Of a DNA stretch of 64,000 bases, positions 7,110 to 16,084 are shown piece after piece. The stretch spans positions 130,991 to 194,990 of the forward strand of contig CAYYTK010000004.1 of NCBI GenBank assembly GCA_964474695.1, given 5' to 3'. The stretch comes from DAOUBP01 sp964474695 (GTDB lineage: Bacteria; Chloroflexota; Anaerolineae; CG2-30-64-16). The translations under genes were made by a program, and so were the position numbers. The notes under the pieces are model-generated. The model made no database searches and was not told where the DNA came from. It saw only the letters and a program-made list of their open reading frames with translations. Position 1 is the first letter of the stretch; each line of letters starts with the position of its first letter.

Positions 7110-10100
7110 ATGACCGATGCACTCAGCCTCTTCACGCGCGCGGTGCGCATCTGGTTCGAGGAGACGTTCGGTGAGCCAACGCCGCCCCAGGCACAAGGCT
7201 GGCCCGCCATCCAGCGCGGGGAGCACACCCTGATCCTGGCGCCCACCGGCTCGGGCAAGACGCTGACCGCATTCCTCTGGGCGATCGACGAGATTTATCG
7301 GGAAACAAGCGACGTAGGGGCGGGGTTCCCCCGCCCTTCGCCGCCATCAACCACCCCCGGCATCCGCCTGGTCTACATCTCCCCGCTCAAGGCGCTGAAC
7401 AACGATATCGAGCGTAACCTGCGCGCCCCCCTGGCCGGCATCCGAGCCGTGGCAGCTCGGCTGGGGCAGGCGCTGCCGCCGCTGCGGCGATCTCCGATCG
7501 TGGCCGTCCGCACCGGCGACACGCCGGCATCCGCGCGGGCCGCCATGCTCAAGCAGCCGCCACACATCCTGATCACCACGCCCGAATCGTTCTACCTGAT
7601 GCTGACCAGCCCGCGCGCCCGCGAGTTATTTCGCCCGGTTCGCACCGTCGTCGTGGATGAAATCCACACGCTGTGCGGCGACAAGCGTGGGGTGCATCTC
7701 TCCCTCAGCCTGGAGCGGCTGGAACGCCTGGCCGGCCGGCAAGTCCAGCGCGTCGGCCTCTCAGCCACCGTCCGGCCCCTGGAAGAGGCGGCGCGGTTCC
7801 TGGGCGGGCAGACGGGGCGAATCAGCGAATCAGCGAATGGCGAATCAGCGAATGGCGAATCACGCACCACGAACCGCGCACCAGGATACACGGATGCGCT
7901 GATCCCCCGTCCCGTGACCATTATCGACGCCGGCTATCGCAAACCGCTGGATATCCAGGTGGTCACGCCGGTGGAGGATTTTCACCACCTGCCCGGCGAT
8001 ACGATCTGGCCCACCCTCATCCCTCAAGTGCTGGGCGACGTGATGCGCCACAGGAGCACGCTGATCTTCTGCAACAACCGCCGCCTGGCCGAGCGCACCG
8101 CAGACCGGCTGAACGCGCAGATCGCGGCCGAACGCTCCGAGGAGGTTCCTCCCGGCAGCACCGAGGCGTTGGCGCCCGGCGGGGTGGCGCTCGATCGGGG
8201 CATCTTTGCCATCGGGGCCGAGGGGCCCATTCGCGCGCATCACGGCAGCATGGCCAAAGAAGCCCGGCGCCAGATGGAAGAGGACCTGAAGGCCGGCAAG
8301 CTGCCCGCGCTGGTGGGCACCAGCTCGCTGGAGCTGGGCATCGACATCGGCGCGGTGGACCTGGTGGTGCAGGTGCAGTCGCCCAAGAGCGTAGCGCAGG
8401 GCTTGCAGCGGATCGGCCGGTCGGGCCACCTGGTGGGCCAGACCAGCCGCGGCCGCATCTATGCCACCTATCGCGAAGAGATCGACGAGGCCGCCGCGCT
8501 GGCCCGGGGCATGTTGGACGGGGACGTGGAACCGACTACGACGCCCCGCAACCCCCTCGACGTGCTGGCGCAGCAGATCGTCGCGATGGTCGCCGTGGAG
8601 CCGTGGCCGGTGATGGAGCTGTACGGCCTGGTGCGGCAGGCTTATGCCTACCGCGACCTGCCGCTGGACGCGTTCACCGCGGTGCTGGACATGCTGGCAG
8701 GCAAGTACGCAGGCGCGGGAGGCCAGGGCCGCGCGGCCCTGAGGCCGCGATTGGCCTGGGATCGCGTCAACAACCGGCTCGCGGCGCTGCCCGGCACGCG
8801 CCTGCTGGCCCTTTCCAACGCAGGTACCATCTCCGACACCGGCGCGTACGACGTTTACCTGGCGGACGGCAAGACCAAAGTCGGGCAGCTTGACGAAGAG
8901 TTCGTCTTCGAAACGCGCGCGGGTGACACCTTCCTGCTCGGCAGCAACACCTGGCGCGTGCTGGAAATAGCCGACGATCGCATCCTGGTGGGTGAAGCTG
9001 CCGGCGCGCTGCCGCGCATGCCCTTCTGGCGCGGGGACTACCCCTGGCGGCCCTACGAGTTGGGCGTGCGAATCGGCCGGCTGCGCCGCGAGCTGGCAGA
9101 CCGGATCCGGGCCGCAGGCTCGATCGAGGGCCAGCCGGAGCAGGATAACATCATCGCCTGGCTGCGCTGCGAGTACGCGCTGGACGAGAACTCGGCGCGT
9201 AACCTGATCGATCACGTGAGCCGCCAACTGGATGCGGTGGGCGAGATCGCATCCGATACCACGGTGCTCGTCGAGTCGTTTCAGGATGCACTGGGCGAAT
9301 CGCGCATGGTGATCCATTCACCGTTCGGCGGGCGGGTGAACGGCGCGTGGGCGCTGGCCCTCAGCAGCGCGCTGCGCGATCGCGTGGGCATCGAGGTGGA
9401 AACGCAGGCCAACGATGACGGCATCCTGCTGCGTTACCCGGTCACCGGCCGTGAGCCGCCCGTCGATATCGTGGCCGAAATGACCGCCGCGGCCGCGCGC
9501 GAGCGGATCTTGCGCGAGCTGCCGGACTCGGCCTTGTTCGGCGCGCACTTCCGCATGAATGCCGGCCGGGCGCTGCTGCTGCCCAAGGCGCGCGGCCGCA
9601 AGCGCACGCCATTCTGGCTGCAGCGGCTGCGGGCGCGGGACTTGCTGGCGACCGTGCGCCAGCTTGACGACTTCCCGATCATCGCTGAGACCTACCGTGA
9701 CTGCTTGCGCGATGTCCTGGATCTGCCGCACCTGGAACAGATCCTCAACGGAATCGCCAGCGGCGCCATCCGCGTCATCCCGGTCGAGTCAGCGGTGCCA
9801 TCGCCGGTGGCGATGGGCCTGCTCTACGCGTTCATCAGCGTCTATATGTACGAATGGGACGCGCCGAAGGCCGAACGGCAGTTGCAGTCGCTCGCCACGC
9901 GCGGCGGACTGTTGGACACCCTGTGGGCTGAAGGCGCCGACAGCGCCCGGCCCGCACTGAAGCCGGAGGCCGCGGCCGAAGTCACGGCACACGCGCAAAA
10001 GACCGCCTCTAATGCCCTGGCGCGCAGCACCGAAGAGCTGGCCGTCTACCTGGCCGAGCTGGGGGACCTGACCGGGGAGGAGATCGCGGCCCGCTGCGCG

Positions 10101-11900
10101 GGTGACGCTGCAGCCTGGCTGGCAGAGCTGGCCGGCCAGGGCCGGATCGTACAAGTCTTGATTCCCACCGCGCGCGGGAGCGAGCACCGCTGGACGCCTG
10201 TCGAGCTGGCGGCGGAATACAGGTCATTGGCCGCGCTCGCCGGCTCTACGGAAGATGCCGAAGTGACGGCCGCCGCCACCCGCATCCTGCGCCGCCACCT
10301 GCGCAATTCAGGCCCGCTGACCCAAGAGGCCATCCTGCACCGTTACGCCTTCGATCCGGCCTGGCTGGCCGAGGCGCTGGGCCGCCTGGTCGCGGCCGGC
10401 GATGTAGTGCAGGGTTACTTCACCTCGTCCCAAGAAACCACTGACCAATCTACCAATCTACCGCTACTCCAGTACTGCGACCGCCACAACCTGGAGCAGA
10501 TCTTCCGCCGGACGCTGACCCTGCTCCGTCGCGAAGTGCAGCCGGTGTCACTAGCCGCCTATGCCGACTTCCTGACCCGCTGGCAGGGCATTCGATCCAC
10601 CGAACGCTCGGCCGGAGCCGGCGACCTGCGCCGCGTGATGGCCCAGCTTGCCGGCATCGCGCTGCCGGGGCTCGCATGGGAACGGGATGTGCTGCCTGCC
10701 CGGCTGCACGACGATGCAGCCGGGGACCTGGGCGACCTCTGCGCCGGAGGCGATCTGGTCTGGGCAGGCTCAGGCCGCGATCCCCGTCGCGGCCGCGTCT
10801 GCTTCTTCGGCCGAGGCGAGGGACGGTTATTTTTGGACCCCACCCCGCCGGACCTGGTTGCCGCCGGGCTGAGTGAGCCTGCCAGGGCGGTCTATGGCTT
10901 TCTGAAGAGCGAAGGCGCATCGTTCCTGGCCGATATGCAGGCGGGCCTGGGCTGGACCGAGAAGGCGCTGCAAGACGCTTTGGCCGAACTTACCATGGCC
11001 GGCCTGGTCACGAACGATACCCTGGAAGCGCTGAACGCGGTGATGGCGCACGGCATCGGCGCGCCGGCCGCGGCCAAGGCCTTCGGCTCCACCCTGGAGG
11101 ATGATCTGGCTGCCCTGCGCGGTGAAGAGCCGCGCCGCCTGCTGCCCGGCCGGATTGACTCAAGGCGTCTCCAGGCAGCCGCACGCCGCGTCAGCGCCCG
11201 GCTCAAAACCGAACTGGAGGCTCCTGCCTGGCCGGGCCGCTGGTCGCTGCTCCACCGGGCGGCCGTGTTAGGCCCCGGCCTGGACGAAATGGGCCGCGGG
11301 GAACGCCTGGCGCGCATCCTGTTGGCGCGCTATGGCGTGGTGCAGCGCGAGGCCGTCGAACGCGAAGCGGGCGCCTGGGATTGGGCGCTGGTGTCGCCCC
11401 CGCTTCAACGTATGGAGCTGGCTGGTCAGGTGCGGCGGGGCTATTTCGTGGCCGGGCTGTCCGGCATCCAATACGCGCTGCCCGAGGTGGTAGACGCACT
11501 GCGCGCCGCGGCCGCCCAACCCGACGAAACGTTGGTGGTCCTCAATGCGGTCGATCCCGCACACCCCTACGGCGGCGAGACCGGACGGATGGGGGAAACC
11601 GCACCCATGTTTGCTCGCGTGCCGTCCACGCACATCGTCCTGCGGCAGGGCCAGGTTGTGCTGCTGGCCGAGGACAATGGCGCACGGTTGACCCCCGGCG
11701 CCGGCTGCGCTCCCGATGTGGTCCGCCGTGGCGTCAGCGCCTATCTGGGCGCCTATCAGGCGCGGCCCAACGCGCCGCAGCGCCTGCTGGTGAAGGAATG
11801 GGGCGACGCACCTGTGCTGGGCAGTGAGGCCGAGCCTATCCTCCGGGCCCTCTCTTTCTCGCGCGTGCCGAACGGCCTGGAATGGTGGATGGGGCGATGA
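7110..11900 (+). CDS. lhr: Lhr-type large ATP-dependent helicase, 1596 residues
   Basis: SF2 DNA/RNA helicase of the Lhr family, implicated in DNA repair. Walker A is P45-T-G-S-G-K-T51, the DEAH-box equivalent D183-E-I-H186, motif III SAT; the C-terminal RecA domain ends with the motif-VI stretch QRIGRSGH; then come a winged helix, the Lhr core and a long C-terminal extension typical of Lhr-long proteins. Three low-complexity segments look like captured repeats: residues about 68-76 (VGAGFPRP, from a family-A palindrome at 7314), about 236-250 (SESANGESANGES, from an octamer array at 7818) and about 1111-1118 (TDQSTNLP, at 10443). All are in frame and sit between conserved motifs. Confidence 0.93.
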   Translation: MTDALSLFTRAVRIWFEETFGEPTPPQAQGWPAIQRGEHTLILAPTGSGKTLTAFLWAIDEIYRETSDVGAGFPRPSPPSTTPGIRLVYISPLKALNNDIERNLRAPLAGIRAVAARLGQALPPLRRSPIVAVRTGDTPASARAAMLKQPPHILITTPESFYLMLTSPRARELFRPVRTVVVDEIHTLCGDKRGVHLSLSLERLERLAGRQVQRVGLSATVRPLEEAARFLGGQTGRISESANGESANGESRTTNRAPGYTDALIPRPVTIIDAGYRKPLDIQVVTPVEDFHHLPGDTIWPTLIPQVLGDVMRHRSTLIFCNNRRLAERTADRLNAQIAAERSEEVPPGSTEALAPGGVALDRGIFAIGAEGPIRAHHGSMAKEARRQMEEDLKAGKLPALVGTSSLELGIDIGAVDLVVQVQSPKSVAQGLQRIGRSGHLVGQTSRGRIYATYREEIDEAAALARGMLDGDVEPTTTPRNPLDVLAQQIVAMVAVEPWPVMELYGLVRQAYAYRDLPLDAFTAVLDMLAGKYAGAGGQGRAALRPRLAWDRVNNRLAALPGTRLLALSNAGTISDTGAYDVYLADGKTKVGQLDEEFVFETRAGDTFLLGSNTWRVLEIADDRILVGEAAGALPRMPFWRGDYPWRPYELGVRIGRLRRELADRIRAAGSIEGQPEQDNIIAWLRCEYALDENSARNLIDHVSRQLDAVGEIASDTTVLVESFQDALGESRMVIHSPFGGRVNGAWALALSSALRDRVGIEVETQANDDGILLRYPVTGREPPVDIVAEMTAAAARERILRELPDSALFGAHFRMNAGRALLLPKARGRKRTPFWLQRLRARDLLATVRQLDDFPIIAETYRDCLRDVLDLPHLEQILNGIASGAIRVIPVESAVPSPVAMGLLYAFISVYMYEWDAPKAERQLQSLATRGGLLDTLWAEGADSARPALKPEAAAEVTAHAQKTASNALARSTEELAVYLAELGDLTGEEIAARCAGDAAAWLAELAGQGRIVQVLIPTARGSEHRWTPVELAAEYRSLAALAGSTEDAEVTAAATRILRRHLRNSGPLTQEAILHRYAFDPAWLAEALGRLVAAGDVVQGYFTSSQETTDQSTNLPLLQYCDRHNLEQIFRRTLTLLRREVQPVSLAAYADFLTRWQGIRSTERSAGAGDLRRVMAQLAGIALPGLAWERDVLPARLHDDAAGDLGDLCAGGDLVWAGSGRDPRRGRVCFFGRGEGRLFLDPTPPDLVAAGLSEPARAVYGFLKSEGASFLADMQAGLGWTEKALQDALAELTMAGLVTNDTLEALNAVMAHGIGAPAAAKAFGSTLEDDLAALRGEEPRRLLPGRIDSRRLQAAARRVSARLKTELEAPAWPGRWSLLHRAAVLGPGLDEMGRGERLARILLARYGVVQREAVEREAGAWDWALVSPPLQRMELAGQVRRGYFVAGLSGIQYALPEVVDALRAAAAQPDETLVVLNAVDPAHPYGGETGRMGETAPMFARVPSTHIVLRQGQVVLLAEDNGARLTPGAGCAPDVVRRGVSAYLGAYQARPNAPQRLLVKEWGDAPVLGSEAEPILRALSFSRVPNGLEWWMGR
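7314..7341. repeat. Partial family-A palindrome inside the lhr gene
   Basis: GTAGGGGCGGGGTTCCCCCGCC lies in the coding strand between helicase motifs I and Ia and encodes VGAGFPRP. It shares its first eleven bases with the intergenic family-A elements at 1314, 18757 and 19014. Confidence 0.75.
7818..7861. repeat. In-frame octamer array (CGAATCAG/CGAATGG) inside lhr
   Basis: Alternating CGAATCAG and CGAATGG units, five to six in total, encode SESANGESANGES in the helicase. The same units occur inside the ABC ATPase gene at 14709-14768. Confidence 0.85.
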
Positions 11901-11995
11901 CATACTACGTACTGCGTATTGCGTATCGTGTGGAATAAGCGACGACGGTCTCCGTACGCAACACGCATCCTTCGACTGCGCTCCGCTCAGGATGC
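11901..11995. repeat. Tandem array (TGCGTAT) plus GCATCCT...AGGATGC palindrome
   Basis: Starting directly after the lhr stop codon, two to three TGCGTAT-type units (11905-11930) are followed by a partly complementary stretch and then by a 31-bp palindromic element at 11965-11995 with 7-bp arms GCATCCT and AGGATGC around a GC-rich centre. Together they fill the gap before the ECF sigma gene. Confidence 0.8.
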
Positions 11996-12048
11996 GCCAG
12001 GCTTGTCACATTTTCACCCCCGGCGGTGTTAAATAACATGGAGGAGCG

Positions 12049-12669
12049 TTGCAACGCAGGATCTCCGACATGATTGCCGACACCTGGCGCCTGACCAGAG
12101 CCCGTACGGACGACGAAGCCGGCTTCGACGCCCTGTTCGTGGCGCACTATGAAACCGTCTACCGGCTGCTCTACCGCATCACGGGCACGCGGGAGGAGGC
12201 CGAGGACCTGGCCCAGGAAACCTTCCTGCGGCTGCATCGGTCGCGCACCCTATGGGCTGCGCCGGCGGCCGAAGGACAGAACCTGCGCGGCTGGCTGCTG
12301 CGGGTGGCCACCAACCTGGCCCTGAACGCCCTGCGGAGTCGCGTGCGGCGCCGCCAGCGCGAGGAACGCATCGGTCACGAAAGCGCCCTGCTGGCCTCCG
12401 ACGCGCCCGATCCCGCCGATGCGGCCGTGCGCGCCGACGAGCGTGACAGGGTGCGCCGTGTGTTGGCCCGGATCCCGGAACGCCAGGCCCGGCTTCTGCT
12501 CCTCCGGTATGCGGGCCTGAGCTATCGGGAAGTGGCGCAGGCGCTGAACATGGCGCCCGGCTCGGTGGGCGCCACCCTGGCCCGCGCCGAGGCCGCGTTC
12601 CAAGCGGCCTATCAAGACGGCGCGATGAGAGCCGATGTAACCGGCGAAGGGGGGAAAGATGCGCTGTGA
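12049..12669 (+). CDS. RNA polymerase ECF sigma-70 factor
   Basis: A 206-residue ECF-type sigma factor. Region 2 is recognisable as FDALFVAHYETVYRLLYRITG-TREEAEDLAQETFLRLH, region 4 as RIPERQARLLLLRYAGLSYREVAQAL-NMAPGSVGATLARAE, the helix-turn-helix that binds the -35 element. Expected to recruit RNA polymerase to a small stress or envelope regulon. TTG 12049 has GGAGG at 12040-12044 upstream; an ATG at 12070 is the alternative. The gene overlaps the next one, a zinc-finger membrane protein, the classical sigma/anti-sigma pairing. Confidence 0.92.
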   Translation: MQRRISDMIADTWRLTRARTDDEAGFDALFVAHYETVYRLLYRITGTREEAEDLAQETFLRLHRSRTLWAAPAAEGQNLRGWLLRVATNLALNALRSRVRRRQREERIGHESALLASDAPDPADAAVRADERDRVRRVLARIPERQARLLLLRYAGLSYREVAQALNMAPGSVGATLARAEAAFQAAYQDGAMRADVTGEGGKDAL

Positions 12670-13813
12670 GACAGGCCGTCTGCGTGCCTACGCCGACGGC
12701 GCCCTGAACGTAGCCGAACAGGCGGCCCTGGTTGAACACCTGACCGGCTGTCCCGCGTGCCGCGCCGCGTTGGCAGACCTGCAGGCCCGCTCCGACGCCA
12801 TCGCCTCCAACTTCGCGACGCTGGACCCGGCCGGCACGCCATCCCCCACGCAGGCGCTGGCGCGTTTCCGGGCTGAGACGCAGCCCGCGCGGGCTGCGCG
12901 GGGAATCCTAAAGAGGAATACCACTATGACACGCCAGTCTACAACTACGCTGCCATTGCGCAGCAGTGCGTGGCGGCCCCTGGCCATCGGCGCGGCCGCC
13001 GTCGTTTGCCTTGCCGTCCTGTTCAGCTTTGCGCCTGTGCGCCAGGTGGCGGCCGATTTTCTCGGTTTGTTCCGGGTGCGCAAGTTCGCCGTCATCCCGC
13101 TCAACCAACAGCAGGCAACCCAGCTCGATGCGCTGCTGGAGCAGGCTGACGCAGGCGCTTATGGAGAGCCGCAGCTCACGCGCGCGGAGGGACCCGAGCA
13201 AAGCGTGACCGATGCAACCGAAGCCACGGCACTGGCAGGCTACACAGTACGCACGCCGAGCCGGCTGCCGGCCGAGGCTGTCCTGGAAGCATTCACCGTG
13301 CAGGCAGGCCCGGCGATGCACTATGAGATCGATCGCACAACGCTGGAAGCTGCCATGCGTGCAGCGGGCGCCAGCACCGACGGCCTGCCGCAAACCCAAA
13401 TACTCACTGTTGACGTCGACCTTGCCAGCTTCGTGCGGCAGGAATACCGGTTGGGCGCGAATCGGCTGGAGTTCATGCAGGTGCCCGGCCCAGAGGTGAA
13501 CCTCCCGGAGGGCATCGACCCCGTGGCGCTGGCCGAGACAGCGTTTTTGTTCCTGGGCATGCCCGCCGATGAAGCCGGCCGGTTGGCGACCAGCTTCGAC
13601 TGGACGAGCACGCTGGTCATCCCGCTGCCGGCCCAGGCAGCGCAGGCCCGTGAAGTCTCGGTCGATGGCGTTGCCGGCCTGCTGATCGAGGGTGTGAATA
13701 ACGCCCACAAGGACAGCGTGCTGCTGTGGGAACGCGACGGCATCCTGTACTTCTTGAACGGCACGAACGTCGACCAAAAGCTGCTGCTGGACGTAGCAGA
13801 TTCGCTCAGGTGA
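12659..13813 (+). CDS. Membrane anti-sigma factor-like protein with zinc-finger domain
   Basis: 384 residues. The N-terminus has the zf-HC2 pattern of anti-sigma factors, C3...H27-x3-C31-x2-C34, followed by one transmembrane helix at about residues 106-126 (LAIGAAAVVCLAVLFSF) and a large outer domain of about 250 residues resembling DUF4367-type domains. It should hold the upstream ECF sigma factor inactive at the membrane and release it on a signal sensed outside. The ATG overlaps the sigma gene by 11 bp. An additional ATG at 12926 begins a shorter frame without the zinc finger; I keep the longer one. Confidence 0.85.
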   Translation: MRCETGRLRAYADGALNVAEQAALVEHLTGCPACRAALADLQARSDAIASNFATLDPAGTPSPTQALARFRAETQPARAARGILKRNTTMTRQSTTTLPLRSSAWRPLAIGAAAVVCLAVLFSFAPVRQVAADFLGLFRVRKFAVIPLNQQQATQLDALLEQADAGAYGEPQLTRAEGPEQSVTDATEATALAGYTVRTPSRLPAEAVLEAFTVQAGPAMHYEIDRTTLEAAMRAAGASTDGLPQTQILTVDVDLASFVRQEYRLGANRLEFMQVPGPEVNLPEGIDPVALAETAFLFLGMPADEAGRLATSFDWTSTLVIPLPAQAAQAREVSVDGVAGLLIEGVNNAHKDSVLLWERDGILYFLNGTNVDQKLLLDVADSLR

Positions 13814-13962
13814 CAGGTGACAGGCGTCAGGCGTCAGTGGGCAGGGGACAGGCGGCAGACGGCAGGAGCACTGACTCCTGACCCCTGACCCCTGACCACT
13901 GCCCACTGTCCACTGACGCCCGACCATTGCACTATCGCACTATCGCACTATCGCACTAAAAA
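13812..13962. repeat. Degenerate 7-8 bp tandem array with inverted arms
   Basis: Starting at the stop codon of the anti-sigma gene, units such as GTGACAG and GCGTCAG form a left arm, and CTGACCC, CTGCCCACTG and CACTGACGCC form a right arm that is partly complementary (CAGTGGGCAG against CTGCCCACTG). The array ends with three to four copies of CACTATCG just before the ABC transporter gene. The RNA could fold into a long imperfect hairpin. Confidence 0.85.
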
Positions 13963-13963
13963 C

Positions 13964-15028
13964 ATGCACATCGAAACTACCGCTCTTTGCAAGCAATACA
14001 GTGCGTTGACCGCGGTCGATCGCCTCGACCTATGTGTGGACGCCGGCGAGGTGTTCGGCTTTCTTGGCCCGAACGGCGCCGGCAAAACGACCACCGTCAA
14101 GATGCTGCTCGGCCTGGTGCGCCCGACGTCAGGTGAGGCGCGCGTCCTCGGCTGCCGCCCGGGTGATCCCGCGGCGATGCGCCGCATCGGATTCCTGCCT
14201 GAGCACTTCCGCTTTCCGCCCTGGCTGACGGCGCACAACTTCCTGGATATGCACGGCCAGTTGTATGGGCTCAGCGCGGCCGAGCGCCGCGCGCGCATCC
14301 CGCAACTGCTCGACCGCGTGGGGCTTGGCGGCCGGGCGCGCTCACGGCTGGGCGAATTCTCCAAAGGGATGCAGCAGCGGATCGGGCTGGCGCAGGCACT
14401 GCTCAACGAGCCAGCGCTCGTTTTCCTGGACGAACCGACCTCCGGGTTGGACCCCGTCGGCCGCTACGAAGTGCGCGAAATCATCCATGAGCTGCGCCAG
14501 CGTGGGGTGACGGTCTTCCTCAATTCTCATTATCTGAGCGAGGTCGAAGTCACGTGCGACCGGGTGGCTATCGTCAAGCGCGGCCGCGTCGTGCGCGCCG
14601 GCACGCTGGAGAGCCTGACCCGCGGTTCGACCCAGATCGAAATCCGCGCCGCTGGCCTGACCGACGCGCTGGTGGCGGGGTTGGCGCGGTGGGGAGAGGT
14701 GGCGGAAGGAGAATCGGCGAATAGCGAATCAGCGAATAGCGAATCAGCGAATCAGCGAATGGCGAATGACAGTGCCCTCGAAGCACGCAAGCAATCCGCA
14801 GATCGTCCGCAATACGCAATACGAAACACGCAATACGAATTGCGCACCGCGCCCCACATCGTCCGTATTCTCCTGTCCGTGCCCAACGAAAACGCGCTCC
14901 CCGCGATTGCCGAATACCTGGTGCAGGGGGGCGCGCGCCTGTACAGCCTGTCACCGCTGCGCGTGTCATTGGAGGAGCTGTTTATGCAGGTGATGGCCGA
15001 GGACGCCGCGCCGGAGGTTGCCGCATGA
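13964..15028 (+). CDS. ABC transporter ATP-binding protein (ABC-2 exporter)
   Basis: Cytosolic ATPase of an ABC-2-type exporter, 354 residues. Walker A G35-P-N-G-A-G-K-T42, signature F-S-K-G-M-Q-Q from residue 132, Walker B ending L-D156-E157-P, and the H-loop NSHYLSE. The C-terminal part (about residues 247-295) holds a low-complexity insert SESANSESANQ...NTQYELR, encoded by the octamer array at 14709-14845; the conserved frame resumes with a C-terminal domain (LLSVPNENALPAI). The permease gene overlaps the stop codon (ATGA). Substrate unknown. Confidence 0.9.
   Translation: MHIETTALCKQYSALTAVDRLDLCVDAGEVFGFLGPNGAGKTTTVKMLLGLVRPTSGEARVLGCRPGDPAAMRRIGFLPEHFRFPPWLTAHNFLDMHGQLYGLSAAERRARIPQLLDRVGLGGRARSRLGEFSKGMQQRIGLAQALLNEPALVFLDEPTSGLDPVGRYEVREIIHELRQRGVTVFLNSHYLSEVEVTCDRVAIVKRGRVVRAGTLESLTRGSTQIEIRAAGLTDALVAGLARWGEVAEGESANSESANSESANQRMANDSALEARKQSADRPQYAIRNTQYELRTAPHIVRILLSVPNENALPAIAEYLVQGGARLYSLSPLRVSLEELFMQVMAEDAAPEVAA
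14709..14845. repeat. In-frame octamer arrays inside the ABC ATPase gene
   Basis: First block: seven CGAATCAG/CGAATAG units (14716-14767). Second block: AATACGC/AATACGA units (14810-14842), the reverse-strand form of the TGCGTAT arrays at 305, 11901 and 60420. Both are translated in frame and lengthen the protein by about 45 residues. Confidence 0.85.
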
Positions 15029-15864
15029 ATATCCTGAAGATCGCGGGCATCACCTTCATGGAGGCGCGCTGGCGCAAGGTCGCCTGGGCGGTCATCCTGT
15101 TGGGATTGGCGTTCCTCATCGTCTACGGCGTCGGGTTCTACTTCATGTGGCGCGATGTATCCGGCTTCTCCGGTATCGCCAGCGTGCGGGCGCTGGAACC
15201 GGTCAACTTCTTCGTGCTCATCGGGCTCTACGGCATCGCGTTCCTCGTGGTCGCTCTGGCGCTCCTGATCTCTGTGGACACGGTCGCCGGGGAAATCGCC
15301 TCAGGCACCATCCAGACGCTGGTGACGAAGCCGCTGCGGCGCTGGGAAGTCATCGTGGGCAAGTGGCTGGGGCTGGCCCTGATGCTGAGCGCGTTCGCGG
15401 TGATTATGTCGGCCGCGTTGATGCTGATCATCTACGCGATCACCCGCTACACCCCGCCGAACCCGGCGCCGGCCATTGCGCTGATCGTGCTCGAGGGGCT
15501 GGTCATCCTCACACTGTCGATCCTCGGCGGGACGCGGCTGCCAGCCCTGGCGAACGGCGTGACGATTTTCATGCTTTACGGGCTGGCGTTCATCGCGGGC
15601 TGGATCGAGCAGATCGGCGCGATGCTCCGCAACGAAGCGGCGATCAACACGGGGATCGTGGTCAGCCTGCTCATCCCGAGCGAGGCGATGTGGAAGCGCG
15701 CGGCGTACCTCCTTCAACCGCCGTTCCTGCGCGAGCTTGGCCTGGATGCTACTCCCTTCGGCGCGGCCAGCGCACCCAGTCCGCTGATGGTGGTCTATGC
15801 GGCCGTCTACGTCGTCGGGATGCTGCTCCTGGCCATCCACTTGTTCAACAGGCGCGATCTTTAG
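15025..15864 (+). CDS. ABC-2 transporter permease
   Basis: Integral membrane partner of the preceding ATPase, 279 residues with six predicted transmembrane segments. It shows the ABC-2 pattern with an extracytoplasmic loop after the first helix and the conserved middle stretch SVDTVAGEIASGTIQTLVTKPLRRWEVIVGKWLGL, which is typical of multi-copper/NosY-like permeases. The ATG overlaps the ATPase stop. The pair most likely exports a hydrophobic substrate or peptide; nothing nearby identifies it, although the sigma/anti-sigma pair upstream could regulate it. Confidence 0.9.
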   Translation: MNILKIAGITFMEARWRKVAWAVILLGLAFLIVYGVGFYFMWRDVSGFSGIASVRALEPVNFFVLIGLYGIAFLVVALALLISVDTVAGEIASGTIQTLVTKPLRRWEVIVGKWLGLALMLSAFAVIMSAALMLIIYAITRYTPPNPAPAIALIVLEGLVILTLSILGGTRLPALANGVTIFMLYGLAFIAGWIEQIGAMLRNEAAINTGIVVSLLIPSEAMWKRAAYLLQPPFLRELGLDATPFGAASAPSPLMVVYAAVYVVGMLLLAIHLFNRRDL

Positions 15865-16033
15865 GCGCACGGAACTCCAAACACACAAGACTCGTTTGTA
15901 TTGTACGCGTTGATAAGACGCGCCTGTAACACTCGCTCCGCATCTGAGGATGCTGTGCTCCTCGGAGGTGCAATCCGGACCGCGTATCAGACCGGCTGAA
16001 GCCTCGATTCCGGATACTGCTGGAACTCCTGGT

Positions 16034-16062
16034 TTGTCCTGCAAAAAGATTGCGGGTATACT
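16034..16062 (+). promoter_or_regulatory. Sigma-70-type promoter of the lytic transglycosylase
   Basis: TTGTCC (16034-16039), a 17-bp spacer and TATACT (16057-16062). Transcription would start near 16069, leaving a leader of about 16 bp with the ribosome site GGGAGGT before TTG 16085. Confidence 0.7.
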
Positions 16063-16084
16063 CGCGCGGCCTAGGGAGGTCGAT

